Below are positions 12,601-25,904 of a stretch of 64,000 nucleotides of DNA, piece by piece. The position numbers and the translations under genes are program-made. The notes under the pieces are model-generated. The model did no database searches, was not told where the DNA came from, and worked only from the letters and a program-made list of their open reading frames with translations. Source of the DNA: Aculops lycopersici (lineage: Eukaryota > Arthropoda > Arachnida > Trombidiformes > Eriophyidae); contig WNKI01000004.1 of assembly GCA_015350385.1 (NCBI GenBank), forward strand, positions 2,767,187-2,831,186, read 5' to 3'. Position 1 is the first letter of the stretch. Each line of letters starts with the position of its first letter.

Positions 12601-15600
12601 GGATCAATGCAGTTTTGATCACAGGCACATTGACTAGTGCATCTTGGAAGGATTCTAATAGGGATTCTAATATTAAAACTTGACGCTCACTGGACAATCT
12701 ATGCCTGGACACCTCCTCACTCTCTTCGATTCCAGGTGACTTTCGGTTCTTCAAACGCAACTGGTGGCGCAAACCAATTGAGCTCAAGTAGTGATTAATG
12801 ATTGAGTTTGTTATCTCCTGGTTGTGGTATCTATAGAATGATCTAACAAATAAACTAACCATCTCTATTGCTTGCTCACTAGTTAGTCCAAACTTTTGCA
12901 TTTTCAACGATATCCTAGCGTACAATGGATTGTCTAAACCCAAAGTTATGTTGATATCAGTATGGTTGATTTTGGTGCGTTCGTTTGGTGTTGTTGAGAG
13001 ATCCATTGAAAAAGATGGACTTATAATTGGGCGAGATAAACCGATGAGTAAATCCCGTTGACTGAATGGCGATTCAACTGAGGGTCGAAGCATGAGAGTC
13101 GCTATATCCTCGTCGGGCACAATGGTGCCATCTATTGCGGGACCGAAGATGGGTCTAGCGCTAGCCGATGGAGGCGCGTAGATGGCGCTGAAAAGACCAC
13201 CCGAGGCATCCGGCGGGTCGAGATCTGGGTAACTATTCAAAGACTCGCTTGGTGGTGCCACTGGGCGCGAACCTTTGGTTAGCTCCAAATCTTGCGCCAT
13301 GGTTACGAGTTCTTTTAGCTGCGCTGCCTCAATAGTCACCCACTGACTTTGCCTCTCTAACGAATCGCCAACTGGTCTTGCTAGTGATTCGTCCGCATTA
13401 CGATTGGTGTCGCTAGTTTGATGAGTGTTGCTATTGCTTAAAATCATTGTTTGCCACTGGGAGTCGATGTAAATTTGTCCAGTCGCCTGGTCGAGGTGAA
13501 GCAAGTCAAGTGGAAGTCGTTGCGTCAATAGCTCAACTGGCTTATGTCTCAGGCACTCGAAGGTTTGCGCATTGGCCTTCGTCTCGTCGGCTAGATTAGT
13601 TCTACTCTGATGGCTAACGATTTTACCTGTCGTTGGCATTGTTATTGCCATCGCTATTGCTGAGTTATTGGAAGCCGCCTGTTGTTGACTCATTGTCGAG
13701 GTTGAAAAGTCACTCGGAAGCGTGCCATTGATATGGGAATAGGAGGAGGAGGAGGGCAGCAGATAGATGGGACAATCGCAAAGTTTTGCTAGCAAACGGA
13801 CGTGCTGGACGGCAGGCGAGAGTGTTGGCTGGGAGTTTATGCTGCCTCCGAAATTCATATATTGATTATTGTGCGATTTAACACTCGACGGTGGCGCCGG
13901 AAGTGGCTGCTGGCTGCCCGCAACCAAGGGGCTTAGTGCACTTCCGTCCTCCATTATGGCTCGCTGAAAGAGGCCTATTGATTGCGAGGGTTAGATAGCG
14001 AGTAGATATTGGTTAGTTTTACAGTAAAACGGTAAGCGGAAACAGTCACACTTCTCGTGCCACTGGATTGGGCGCTAGTTTGAGCTCAAATTTGGGCGCA
14101 AATGTAAGATAATATCTCTGCAAAGTATGAGAAAATTTACAAAGTTAGAGATTCAATTTTATTAAACATGAACTCGAAAACCGAACCGAAATAGAAGAGA
14201 AAAACTTTTCGCCGATTCGTGCCTTTTTCTCGCCCTTCTCGCAAGCAGGTAACTTGATTACTCTCGAGTTCAAGGGAAGGTAAAGAAAATTCTTCCACTT
14301 TTTTCGACAAACTCACGGACGAGTTGGTGAGTTTGCCGGTGGCTCCTTGAGTTCTCGATGGGATAAACCACAGCTAGCGGTGTAGTGGTCGGATGCATTG
14401 GCACTGCACTCGATATGAGGACTTGAATTTGTCGCATCGGTTTTGTTGTCGCACTAGCGGGAGGGGCGGATTCTTTCTTGTCCTCTTGCGAAGTTTGGCT
14501 TCCGGCTGTTTTATTTGCCTAGCGCCTCGAGGGTTGAGTTCACGACCATCTCTTCGATGGAATCGTGGCTCAGTCCCTGCAGCTAGGCTGCGGTTTCTTC
14601 ACGCTCCGCTTGCGGTTTTCCAGATTCTGCTTAAGTCTTGGCCTTTCATTATTGGACTTGTATTTTGATTCAGCCTAGTGGCTTACTCTCATCTAGGCAA
14701 AGTGAAAATCTCACACGGAAGAGGAGAATCTGGAATTGGGTGGCCGGCACAAGATTACAAATGGTGCAGAGTAAGGCAACGTTGCGTTAAAGGTTAATAG
14801 GCAAGCGAGGTGCGCTGATGGATTGGGTGGCGCTTTGGTGGTGGTTCGAGGAGTTTGCGCTTCCGGTGCTTCACTTCCGGCACTCTTCTGGCCCAACCCA
14901 CAAGCAACCAAGAGGAGTCTCTGTCTAAACCCTCCCAAGTCGAAGCCACTCGCAACTCAACCTCAGAGTTGCGCTTAGAGCAAGCAGACGAGGGGCGCGT
15001 TACACTGAAGCAACTGAGTTACTATCTATCTGTCTATCTATCCACTTGGGAGATACTGCAAGAAAACCAAGGAATGGCTCAATCAGCTGCTACCTGAAAA
15101 GTTGGCGTAAGTTTTGCCAGCTTGCTTAGACTAGTTTTGATACGTGTAAATTAGTGCAATTGGCCGGCAACGAGATAACTGAACTCTCTCCCGTTGCAGG
15201 TGATCCGAACGCAACCTTCCTTACTTCCTTTGCACCGCAACAGCAACCTGCTGAACAATCATCGCATGCCCTCGAGGGGCATTAACGTAGACGGCGAGTT
15301 TCCGGTTGGCGGGCCAACCAAATAGTTGATGGACGTCTGAGATCAAGTCGGCTAATGACTTGCAATGGGAACTCGACTCAGCTGGGCTTACATCGTTTTG
15401 ATTTGCGTGTCGCTCTCAGCTGACTTGCAAGTTGGAAGTCTCGACTTGCTCGAAGAGAAGAGAGGATTGGGGAAGAAAAGACGATCAAGTTGCCGATCGA
15501 GTTACTTTCTCTATCCCTCTTCCATATGCCCTCTCGTCATCATCTCACTGGCTTCTAGTCTTGCTATTCCAACTCAAACTGACCACCCGACGGCTGTAAT

Positions 15601-18600
15601 TAGAGAACCAACCGGCGAGCTGATCACAGGGCCAATCATTTGGACTTGGCAGTGGCGTAGCGCCCTACCAACTTGAACTTGGATGATTGATCGACTATGA
15701 CGACGGCAGCGGCGGCGGCGGCGACAACGCTCCTGCTTCGTACGTTGCCTTGCCGCCTACTTTAGCCTCTGGAACATCGAGTTTCTATTGGCACCACAGC
15801 GGCGCCGGTTGGCTTCCCAACAAAACTTAGAGAGTTAGACTTGATACAGATACATTGCAGCCCAATTAGCCGACTAACGGATTTATTCGGCTGCCTCCAA
15901 ATGCAAACACAAAGTTTGGCAAAAACCATTAGGCAAAAACCCCTCGCCACTAGCTCGTCGTTTGATTTCAACCCAAGCAAACTGAGTGTCCGTTTTATCC
16001 GAATGGCTCTCAGGTGAGCTCAGTCTCTAGCTTGAACATTTCTATTTCAAATTGCGATAGAAATGTGCTACTGCGTAACTTCAGTTCAATTGCAACTTCC
16101 CCTCGAGCTTTCGGTTAAACTGGCAAATTGATTTGCCTCAGAGCCGGCAGAGGGTCGATTTGAGTCGAGGGCCGGAAGTTGGTAGCTCAAGGAGAGGGAA
16201 CTTTGGCACTCTGCTTGCATTCTGGAGATTGGCCGGCCGCGCTGGCAACCGCATCAAGTTAGAGGGCAAGGCGATGTTTTTGTGACATTCTCATGGGTGC
16301 CATTCTCTTGGAATCAAGGCAAGCAGCAGAGGCGGTGGCGGCGGCCCCACTTGCAGTGGCAATTTTCTCGCTTGATCAGTCAGTCGAAACTAGTAGAGTC
16401 GACGACTGGGCAAACAAGTGGCTAGTTAGCTGGCTTGCTGGTTGGCTAGCTAGCTAGTGGGCGCTTCGTGTGGGCGAATACAAGAAAACTCTGGCTACAC
16501 GTATATTATGACCATTTGAACTAGATGAGAACAACAAAAATCGCCTGTCCAGTCCACTTGCTTGGCCTAATGATTTGCTTAGGCATTTGAGGACTCTTTG
16601 GAAAAGTTGTATGAGAAGAGGAGTGAAACGGATTCCCCTAGATTTGAGTCGAGCTCGAATCTAGGAACAAAAGCTATTTTTGTTCCTAGATCGCTATGTT
16701 GGGTTGGCGAAAAAGGCGCTTCACGCGACGTTGACGCACTGGCGCGCATAGCGACTCGCTATGCTAGATCCCAATATCAACTACTCCCCGCCCCCGACAC
16801 CCACACCCACACTAAAGCGCGCAACGTTACATCGGCCGGCCCATTGGACTGAGCCAGTCGATTTGGTTCAACAGCTTAACGGGCGAGCAAAGTGAGCTCA
16901 CCTTGGCTTGACTTGGAGCTACCTCCTCAACGGGCGGCAATTTCATGGGCCAGCAAGTCAGCCGGGCAACAGAAGCGACAAGTTCAAGTGGCCGGCTGAC
17001 TAGTCTCTCTGAAACTTTCCAACTTGTGTGAGTGCGTGCCAACTGCAAACTTAAATGGTAGGCAATTGAAGCCAGATCCTCTCGCTAGCGTATCATATAT
17101 GAAATAAAGTAGTAATGGTAGCAGCAGTAGTAGCAGGGGCACATCAGATTTTTCCCTTCTCGAGCCGAAAGAACCAAAAAATCGAGGGAAAGGCACTTAC
17201 CTTTGGCTAGCGGCGAGAGCATCAATAGATTGACAAAAGTTGCCGCCCGTTTAGTCCCCATAATGGTGATATTACTTGGCGAACCACCAAAGGAGCGGAT
17301 GTTGTCCTTGATCCAATGCAGGGCTGCAACCTGATCCATCAGACCCAAGTTACCTCGAGTTGCTCCCATTAGTTTGGGCGGAAATCCTGTTGTCGGTGGG
17401 TCGTTTTGGTGAGTCGGTTAGATTTGGGTGCGTTTACATTCAGTAGGATGGTTGTTCGGTTGGTTGTTTGTTGCTTTAGATGGTCAACGAGGTCGCCGTC
17501 TGTCGAGCAGAAATTTTTCTTTCGTTTGCATAGCCTTTGGTTTTATCTGAGGTGAAGCTGAGATCGGTGTGTAAACAAAAAGGTTGCCAGTGTCTTGATT
17601 GATGCCAAGCCAATCAGGTGGGCTGAATCTCTTTGGGGTAACTGGACACCCGACGGTCTTTGGTCAAACTGATTTTGTTTTTTTCGGGTGCCACGCCCAC
17701 CTCAAAAGCAAGCCTGAAGTCACGCCCCCGCCCCACAAACGTCGCTACCAAAAAGAGATCGTTAAATTTGTTCCTCCTCTTGTAAACTAAACTTGAATTG
17801 AACTGCCCCAGTGAACTTACCTAGTATATTGAGCCGATAATTGAACGTCACTGCGATCAGTTTTTGGCGTTCGCTTTGTTGTTGGACAATTTTAAAGCCG
17901 TTAATTGTACTTCCGGCGCCAAAATCGAAGGACTCGCCATGAATTATCACGAGTACAGGCAACAGCAACAATGGCCTCTGCTGCTGCTGGTAGTTGTTCG
18001 CCCTTTCCAAGGCTATTTTGGTGTTTTATTGTGTGTCGCATTGTGCAGTGCAGTGTCGTGTAGTTGTATTGAGTTGCGTCGAGTAAGGAAGGGGAAGAGT
18101 TAACTTGGTTAGTTCCTCGAAAGAGCCAGTGTCATTGATCAGATGGGCAAGCGGAAGTTGCGGCTGCGAGATGGAAACCAAGGGGCGAGCATCCCCCGCT
18201 CCTCCCCCTGGTTCATTTGTCAAAGACTCTGTTGTGAGTGGAGAGTCAAAACACAGCGCTTAGATTCCAACTTTGCAGCTAACGACACATGAGACTCGAG
18301 CGAATCCAGAGGTCGATGATATCAAAGTGTACAGAGCTCGTTTCAATTGCGAGCGCGTGTGTCGTCTCTAGAATCATTTCCCTTCCACTGCCATTGCTAC
18401 TGGGGCGCAAGTGGAAGAGGAAGCTCCTCTACAAGAATAGAGAGAGAGAGCGTTAAAAATTTTCCCTCTCGATTACAAATGTCTTCTTGTTGTTCAGCTT
18501 CTCAACGCGAGCTACAGTCGCAGTTGCACTCCCTCTTCCGTTTCAAGTAAAATTCCAAAACCCGTTTTGTCAGCATCGCCGGTGGCTCTCCGCTCGCACC

Positions 18601-20212
18601 GAGCATAATGCCATGTAATTTGGTCCGACCACTAGTAAAACTAGCAAAACTTTACAAGCGATCCTCTTGTGCTTGTAAAGTCTCAAGACAGTGAACTCTG
18701 GTTGCTGTTGTTGTTGACCTCCTAGTTAAGCAACTTGCTGCGGCAACAACAAAACATGGCCAGTAACTCGATAGCTCCATTTGCTCCACTGCCAGTTCAA
18801 CAACTAGTCTAAACATCTTCCACTTGCTTCCCCATTAACATGAAACGACAATTACTATGTCTCTCACTCTCTCTATCTCTCTTTGGTCTCATCGATGGAT
18901 CAAGTGTAATTGCGTCGCACTGCTAACCGCAAGTGGAGTGTGTAGATCGAGAAGACAAAACTATAGTTAGGGGAAGAGCAAGAGGCTCTACTACTTACCT
19001 TGTTGCGGCACGTAGATGTTTAGGTTGAGACAATCCTCGGACTGGTGGCGTTGGGCCAGCCGCTTGAGTAGAGGGCGTAAATATGCAAATGAATCCGACG
19101 GCATCAGCTTACTCGCTAGCTTTAACTCAGCATCAAGACTTGCACCACCAACTAGCGACGCAGTGCCAGTTGCTCTCCTATCAGTTTGTCTTCGGAATCG
19201 TCGTTTCGCTTGCGTCGAAACGCGATTCGAAGGTGAAAAGGAGAAATCGCGTTGTTGACTGGCACTGCTGAGCTCGATTGGAAATCGTTGCATGCAAATG
19301 GGACCAAACTGTTGGGCATCGTGGACAATATTTGTGCTATAGTAGTAGGCAGTTGGTGGCATGAATCTCAGTCGCTTGATTGGGGCGCTTGCATATCTTA
19401 TACCTGAGCGAGTTGATCAAAGAGACCAAAGAGGGAGGTAAAATGAGACAAGTTTTTCTTAAGTTAATCAGAGTTGGCCAGCACCCTAAGGGTTCAGGTA
19501 AAGGTGATTTTTCTTATTTCTTTTATTCGTGACCTGATTAAATAAATAATTTGCACTCACCTAAATATCCAACGATGGCATCACTTCCGTCTCTTTGATC
19601 CTGTGCTCCCGTTTCATTGCTCAAACTATCAAAGGAAGCCATCGAGCTATCGGTGAGCAAAGCGCCGCGAAATTTTCCATGTTTCGTTTGGACGGTAAGT
19701 GAGTTTGTTTGTTTGCTTGGCATTGTTGTCGTCGTCGTATTCGTCGTATTTATCGTATCGTTTGTTGCGTATGTGATTCTCGTGCATGAAAGAATGAGAA
19801 ACACTATCTTGGTGATAAGCAGTAAAGAATTGGTCGTGGCCTCCACTGGACGCGGCTGCCGCAGCAAAACAGGTGGCCGCCTAGTGGACGGTAGGACAGA
19901 GAAGGCGCTTGGTGGTGGCGGTTGTTGGTGTTGTTGTTTTCGATGGTTAGTCTCGCTTTGGGATTGGAGGCAACAAAAGCCCACTTTAGTTGGTGGCGAT
20001 AAGCAACAGCTAGAATTGTGATAAATGAAGCTCATCTTGTTACCCAGCTGCTCGACTTTTGCTAATCCCTCGATTGACCCACAGCCGCAAATAGACTTCC
20101 GCTCTAAATCAGTAATGCTTGTCATAGATCCACACAAGCCAACCACCTGATCCTCATACGACCTTCGCCTCTTCCTTCTCCTCTTTCTCTTCTTTGAGGG
20201 TTTTCCAATCAT
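9665..20212 (-). CDS. neuroligin-like, catalytically dead esterase-domain adhesion protein
   Basis: Exons on the minus strand are 20212-19561, 19403-18999, 18012-17821, 17386-17201 and 13974-9665. All junctions are phase 1 with GT-AG ends and give 1914 residues. A hydrophobic segment at 129-149 (signal peptide or anchor) precedes the esterase fold. The fold carries GYLGIRYASAP, EDCLNLNIYVP, VIIHGE, NYRLNILGFP, GNLGLMDQVAALHW and FGGSPSNITIMG, then LAKGLFQRAIMEDGSAL across the last splice. The nucleophile elbow (GxSxG in esterases) reads GTKRA, so no catalytic serine remains, as in neuroligins. One transmembrane helix lies at about 1432-1454, followed by a basic stop-transfer and a tail of about 460 residues rich in Gln/Asn. 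Neuroligins are postsynaptic partners of neurexin. This protein is about twice the usual length, and its C-terminus (NGRQM) is not a canonical PDZ ligand. The start codon is uncertain; ATGs at codons 30 and 60 are alternatives. Confidence 0.82.
13975..17200 (-). other. large neuroligin intron
   Basis: A 3.2-kb intron between the exon encoding FGGSPSNITIMG and the 4.3-kb last exon. The donor is GTAAGT at 17200 and the acceptor is AATAG just above 13974; together they restore a glycine codon in LAKGLFQ. I see no exon with esterase homology inside. A 103-codon plus-strand frame at 15365-15676 starts with a signal-peptide-like stretch and is discussed as a finding only. Confidence 0.75.
18105..18228 (-). 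other. candidate alternative neuroligin exon
   Basis: This 124-nt open segment follows a CAACAG acceptor and ends at a weak GTTAAC donor. It continues the phase-1 junction of the exon ending at 18999 and leaves phase 2. An acceptor ending at 18003 would accept that and rejoin the frame of the next exon. It would insert about 41 residues, Gly/Pro-rich and then acidic (INDTGSFEELTK), between NLNIYVP and the VIIHG strand. That is where vertebrate neuroligins carry the splice-site A insert. The weak donor makes it only a candidate. Confidence 0.3.
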
Positions 20213-21815
20213 TTGCCACGAAGTTCTAGTTGAGCTTAGTGTGGCTCGCCCTCCCTCTCCTCGTATTGAGTTATCCTTGTTACGCTCTTGTCGATGTGTA
20301 ATCCTCGGGAGTTATTGGCCAACCAAAGGACTCACTGTTACTAAATCCGCTTAAAGCCGCCTCTAAAAATCCATTTAAACTTAACCAGAACACTAATATG
20401 GTAGTTGCCATAGGCGCACTAATCATTGCGATTTTCCTCTCTACTACTGTCGCCACTATTACCAATACTGCTTGTCGCAATAGTCGTTAGCTCTAACCGT
20501 CCTCCTGCGACGATAGATGGTTATAATTTATTTTGGGTAGCGCGACCTGGTACTTTGTGTAAGGGTTGGAGTTCACAGTTAGATATTATTCAAGAAGGTC
20601 GATTGAATTCAATGCAATCGCCACCTGAGACGTCTAGCGCCACCATGGCCATCGGGACGATAACTAATGAGCTGCGCCTGAATCTTAAAGGTTTTCCATC
20701 AAAGGGGTGGGGGAAGAATCCCGCTTTCCTCAACCAACTGGCCCACAAATTGGTCAGAGGAAGCGGGTGCAAAAAGAGGAGGCATTGCAAAGAGAAGTCA
20801 TAAATCAAGACAATTGGATCTTTATTGGTGCGCTTGCCATTGGTAACTGGCAATGGAAACGATAACAAGGGACTATTTGTGAAGCCTCCAGTGACAAGCT
20901 AGAATCTAGAGTTGGATCGAAAAGTTGGTATGGTGAAGGCAGTAGCAGTGGGGCCGACGGGCACAAATCGATGCTCGCCTGCAATGTGAGCCACCAACAA
21001 AGAGGGCCACACAGACCCCCTGTCACTTGAACTGAGCGGAAAAGCCACGAGCGCCAATTTGCGCCTTGATGGCCACAAAGTGAGGCGATGAGATTCCCTG
21101 TTGGTGGCGAGAATGGATCTGCTAGCTCGCCGGACTTGTGAAATTTTTTGCCACTTTTTGCTTAGCTAAGCGTCGAGTGATAGTGGCGCAAAATTGAGTT
21201 AAAAACATCGATAGAAGTATCAACCTAGCCAAATCCGAACGATAGCCAAATCCGGTTGGCAGGTGGTCTAGTTAACCAGCTAGCTAGACATAGCAACTTA
21301 ATTGCGCTTGTGTATCATCATCGATTGTAATTTGGGCGACGAGTGAACGGGTTTGCGGTTAACAGCGTCGCTAGGTGAAAAAAGCAAACCGAGCGACGCA
21401 AAACTTCGACTTCTCACTTGGCTAGCGCGTGTTTGCCCTTGTAGCGGTGATTTGATTGCTCGCAAAACTGCAAGTGGCCACAAAAGTAATACTATTACAG
21501 TGGTTCAGCGCTAGTAACGATACAAAAATACGTGCCGCTTGCCAGACTCAAGTGAGCAACGCCTCTGTGGCCGACGCCAATAGAAAGACTACAACAACGA
21601 TAGCCACACACTTTCGCCAAACGAAACAAAACAATAAATGAAAGTTAGTTAGCTTGGCCAAGTTGTGGTCATCATGTCGCAAAGTTGTGGGGCCGAAGCG
21701 GGACTTCCTTCCGAAAAATACAATCAAGGACATGGAAAATGGACGAGCGACAGGGGCACCGGACTTTCCCCTCTGTTATTTTGTTCTTTTTGCGACAGAT
21801 CAAATTATGTTGCCC

Positions 21816-21820
<5 letters not shown>

Positions 21821-21847
<27 letters not shown>
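21821..21847. repeat. (GA)n microsatellite
   Basis: About 13 uninterrupted GA units in the gene-free region upstream of the neuroligin. Confidence 0.9.
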
Positions 21848-23412
21848 TTGAGCACAAGTTTTGTTACGGTCGTTTGTTTGTAACAAAACCCAAAATCGTC
21901 TGGCTGTCCGAAGACTAACTTGCTTGCCACTGAGAAGGGAGTTGGATGGAAAAATGACGGCAGTAGTAAATTGCAGACAACAGCAACAGCATGGAGGAAA
22001 GCAAGGGAGAAAACTGGAGCGACTTGAAGGCGACTCCAGATACCAGAGACTTCAGCGGCTAAAACTACCAAGAACCAAGACACTGACCGGGGAGACGACA
22101 AGATTTATGCGACACAGGCGGACGGCGACGGTTTAATGTGTATCGGCGCGCTTCCTGATGGCGCGACGACACTAGTTGTTGTATGTAGCAAACAAAGTTG
22201 GTGCGCCACTGTGTCGATGTTTTGATTGCTCTTGCTCTGGTTATTCCTTCTTCCGTTCGCCACTCTCCTCTCCTCTGAACGCTGGATGCTGGATCCGACC
22301 ACCATAGCTGTGGTTGGTGTTGTTGTCCAAAAACGGGATCCACATTGACAATTTGCTCAGTGTGAATGGAGAGTTGGAGAGGCGAAGAAGGAAGAAGAGG
22401 GGTTCCAGGGAGAAAATCGAAAGAGTTGCTGGTGTCGTCTGTTCACCACCACCACCACGACCAACCAGTGTTTGCCTATTTGAATGCATTAATTTGCTCA
22501 GCTGGGCGATTAGTCACCTGAGTCGAATGTGTATGTGCGTGTTGTCATTGCGGAACAAGTGCGCAAATTATATCAATTTGAGTAAATTGAGACTCGTCTC
22601 TCTTCCTATTGCCTCGTGGACCACTAATGGCCACCTAGCTCAATTACAATGATTATTGCGCTCGTTTGGCGCCAAACTCTCCCGTTCATTCATGGGAGAT
22701 TTAGTCTCCCCATTGCGGTCACGGGGCGGTAATGGCGACCGCAAAATAGAGGGGGAAAGGAGACTTCAGTTTCGCTTCCCCTCAAGGAAAAAATCGCATA
22801 TTATTTTGCATACCCTCTCTTGGAATCTATCTCTTTTTGTTCAGTGGTCTACTAGAGATAGAAGGCGAGAGTATCGTCAGCGACTAAAACATCACAAGTA
22901 AATAAAGAGTCAGGCTTTCATTGGAAACCACCATTTGAACTTGATGCTAATCCAATGAGGCTCATTGCTGAAAATTCGACCAAATGAAAGGTGAGCTCGG
23001 GGCTTACTTTAGCGCAGGCCAGTGTAGCAGTTTGTGCTTTACGCTGTCACAATGTCTTCACCGTATTGCGTACGTGACTCAAGGGTAAAGGTCTCTTATC
23101 TGGACATTGGGTTGAGTTTTCGTGGAAGCCAACCTTTTCGACTTGAGCTTGGCGCTGTGTACATTCTGTTATGTAAACTTAAGGTAAGGAGGTTTGAGTT
23201 TCGGGCAAAAAGGAAGGATGGAGACTTGGTTAAACTAACTTCGATGAGAAAGTCGAAGGTTTGGTGCTGCTTTTTTTGGCGTGAGTTGGTTTCGGCCGCG
23301 GCTTTGACAAACACGAGGACGTTTTTCTCGATAGCCAGCTGACTCATCACAGCCACTGAATGTCCAATTAATCCGCAACACGCTCAAGATGGGGAGGACT
23401 TAGCGACAAACT

Positions 23413-23431
23413 ACACACACACACACACACA
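23413..23431. repeat. (CA)n microsatellite
   Basis: About nine CA units within the noncoding region. Confidence 0.85.
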
Positions 23432-25878
23432 AACTAGACGACGATCAGAGATGTACAGTGCTAAAGCCTCTAGATTCGGTTGTCGTCGTCGGGTACTAAT
23501 CCGATGCTACAACTGAAACTAATGTGCCGCCTTTGCCAAAGATCTTGCTGCCGGCCAAATAGTCAGCCACTCGACTCTCCTCTAGACTAAACTCGACTGC
23601 TCACCTAAAAGCGATAAGCCAGCGCCATTCGCTTGGCATTCAGACCACGTCACTGAGCGTGAGTGCAAAACATGGCGACACTTCCGGTGGCACTGCTCAC
23701 TTTCTCGCAAGCAATAGCATCGCTTTTGCCGGCGCCGCCCTCGTCGTCACTACTAATCGATTGCAGAAGAGAGTGTGGGACAAATTTTGCACCTCGGGTT
23801 GACGCACGAGCTAAGTTTTCTCTTAGCCAACTTCTCAAGTTCCCAATTTCAAACCGAGAGGAGGACAAGGGCAAAAAGTTTCGTCTTTTCCATAGAAAAT
23901 CACAACGACGATCACGACGAGAAACGAGCAGTATCAATTGGCCAAGTGAAAAGTGTAAATTGATAGCTTCGATGAGAGCGAGACGGAGAGAGAGAGAGAG
24001 AGTCGGCACAAATGGACTTGATAATGCCATACATTTTCGTCCAAGTTGCGAGAAATCAGCTGAGACTAAAACGAAATGATATCTAGCGCCCAGGTCTAGT
24101 GTTGCTGTGCAGACTGATGGCCAGGAAATGGAGAAAGTGGAGCTGCAACTGGAACTGGAGTCAATTTGGTTAATTCGAGGTCATTGAGTTGGGCGGACGA
24201 AAAGTGGCGAGAGAGCGGCCAAGGTAGTAAGTTGACTGAAGGTTACGGGAAAAGGTTCACATTGCAAAGTAACATTGCCTCTCGCTACCGATTTCAAGTC
24301 TCGGCCTAAGGGGCCAAGAGAAGGTTTAGAAGAGAGTGAGACTAAGTGACCCAAGAGAGGAAAGCGGTAGCCTCAATTTATGTCAATTACTTGGCTTGCT
24401 GCCATGTGGTTGGCCAACCGGCCGCTCGGTTAGCTTTGGATTCAGTGGGGTGGCCGTTCTTATTGGTGACGTAAGCGGCGGTCGCGGCGACGAGAGTACG
24501 GGTGTTTCTCTTCTACGTCTCCACCAACTTGGCCCATCCAATTTGGTGGACACGCCGACCTCCGGCGATCCAATCGATTCGAGTTCACCTGAGGCATCAA
24601 GATGGCTGCGAAGGTTTGTTGCTCGTCGCTCTCTCTCCCTCTCCCCGTTCGTTGAGGTCTATTTGAGTAAGCCAATTTGGCTTCTACCGGCGATCAACTG
24701 GCCACCTTATATGGGTATATATATATATACGGCAAGAGATAACATTGCTGCGATTAATCTAGTCGCCCAGAGGATTGGCCACCAAACGAGGGACCTCGTG
24801 CCACTTCCGGTTTCTGGAAGTCCGCCGCTTTTCAGCCATAGCCGCCTGAGTGATATTCAGTAACTTCCAGGCTAAGCGTCCAATTTGGCGCCACAGGAGA
24901 CGACAGAGACATCAACAAGAAGGTTCAGATAGAGACAAAGGAAAAGATTGCATTCATCTTGTTGTCCGCTGTTTCAGTCCGATCGTCTCGTCTCCTTTTG
25001 GTTGCTCTGTGGCCCATTTGGTCAGTAGCAACTGACTTTTGCTCGTCATCCTATTCAGTCAGGGCCACTGCTAGTTGGCTCGCCCATCGACCGACCAACC
25101 GACCGGCTAGCCGACGAAACAAACGGCAGACGCCAACTGATTATTATCTCGCTGTTGTGACTGAGCGGCTGACGTTTGTCGACCAACTTGCGGAGTTTGC
25201 TGGCTTCTAGTTGGCACAAAACCAGACAACAAGATTGCCCCTCGTGTGGCCCGACGTCAGCGGGGAGATGAAACTTCCCTTGGCTTTCCTCATGAGCCCC
25301 AACAAGCGGTAGCACGAGGAATAATATCAATCGTCTGACAGTGACGAGTGCCGGGACGTGGTGCTTTGTTTCACAGTTTAACCAGCTTCTTTGGCCGGCT
25401 GGTTGACTTTTGGTTGACTTTGTAAGCGCCTTTGCCTCAATGTCATCTTGCCAATGGGACGGCAAGTGACGCGAAAGCAGCAGCAGTGGTGGCAAACGCC
25501 AAGCTAGCTAGCTAGTTAGCTGGCCGGTGATTCATGTGCGCAACCTTTATCATTCTGCTAAGTGAAAGAGCGGTCCCATTCGCTATCTCGCCTAAAAATC
25601 AAGTCTCTAATTTCGGTTACCGCTACAGCTGCTTCCGCTGGCTATAGTAGTAGTGGCGACAATATTATCGAAGCTTTAAAATAAACCGGAAGTGAAAACT
25701 AGGCCGCGATGACGTGGAGGTCAATGTGTTTCATTGGCTAGAATTGTTCATGTGCCGCATATCAATATTCAGCACAGGTGTTTTTATCAATCAGAGGCGC
25801 CCATTTCACACTTCAATTGTTCAAAGGCTCGAATAATCAAAATCCATGGCGTCAACATAGCCGGACTGATTTTACTTC

Positions 25879-25904
25879 CTCTCTCTCTCTCACACACACA
25901 CACA
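25879..25904. repeat. compound (CT)n(CA)n microsatellite
   Basis: Six CT units pass directly into about seven CA units. Confidence 0.85.

Noticed and set aside
19617..20021. Plus-strand 134-codon hydrophobic frame
   Set aside because: It is antisense to the first neuroligin exon, whose splice phase and homology are clear.
24336..24863. 175-codon plus-strand frame
   Set aside because: Its composition is not protein-like, no domain was recognised, and it crosses a TATATA run. It is the longest ATG-type frame of the gene-free region but consistent with chance.
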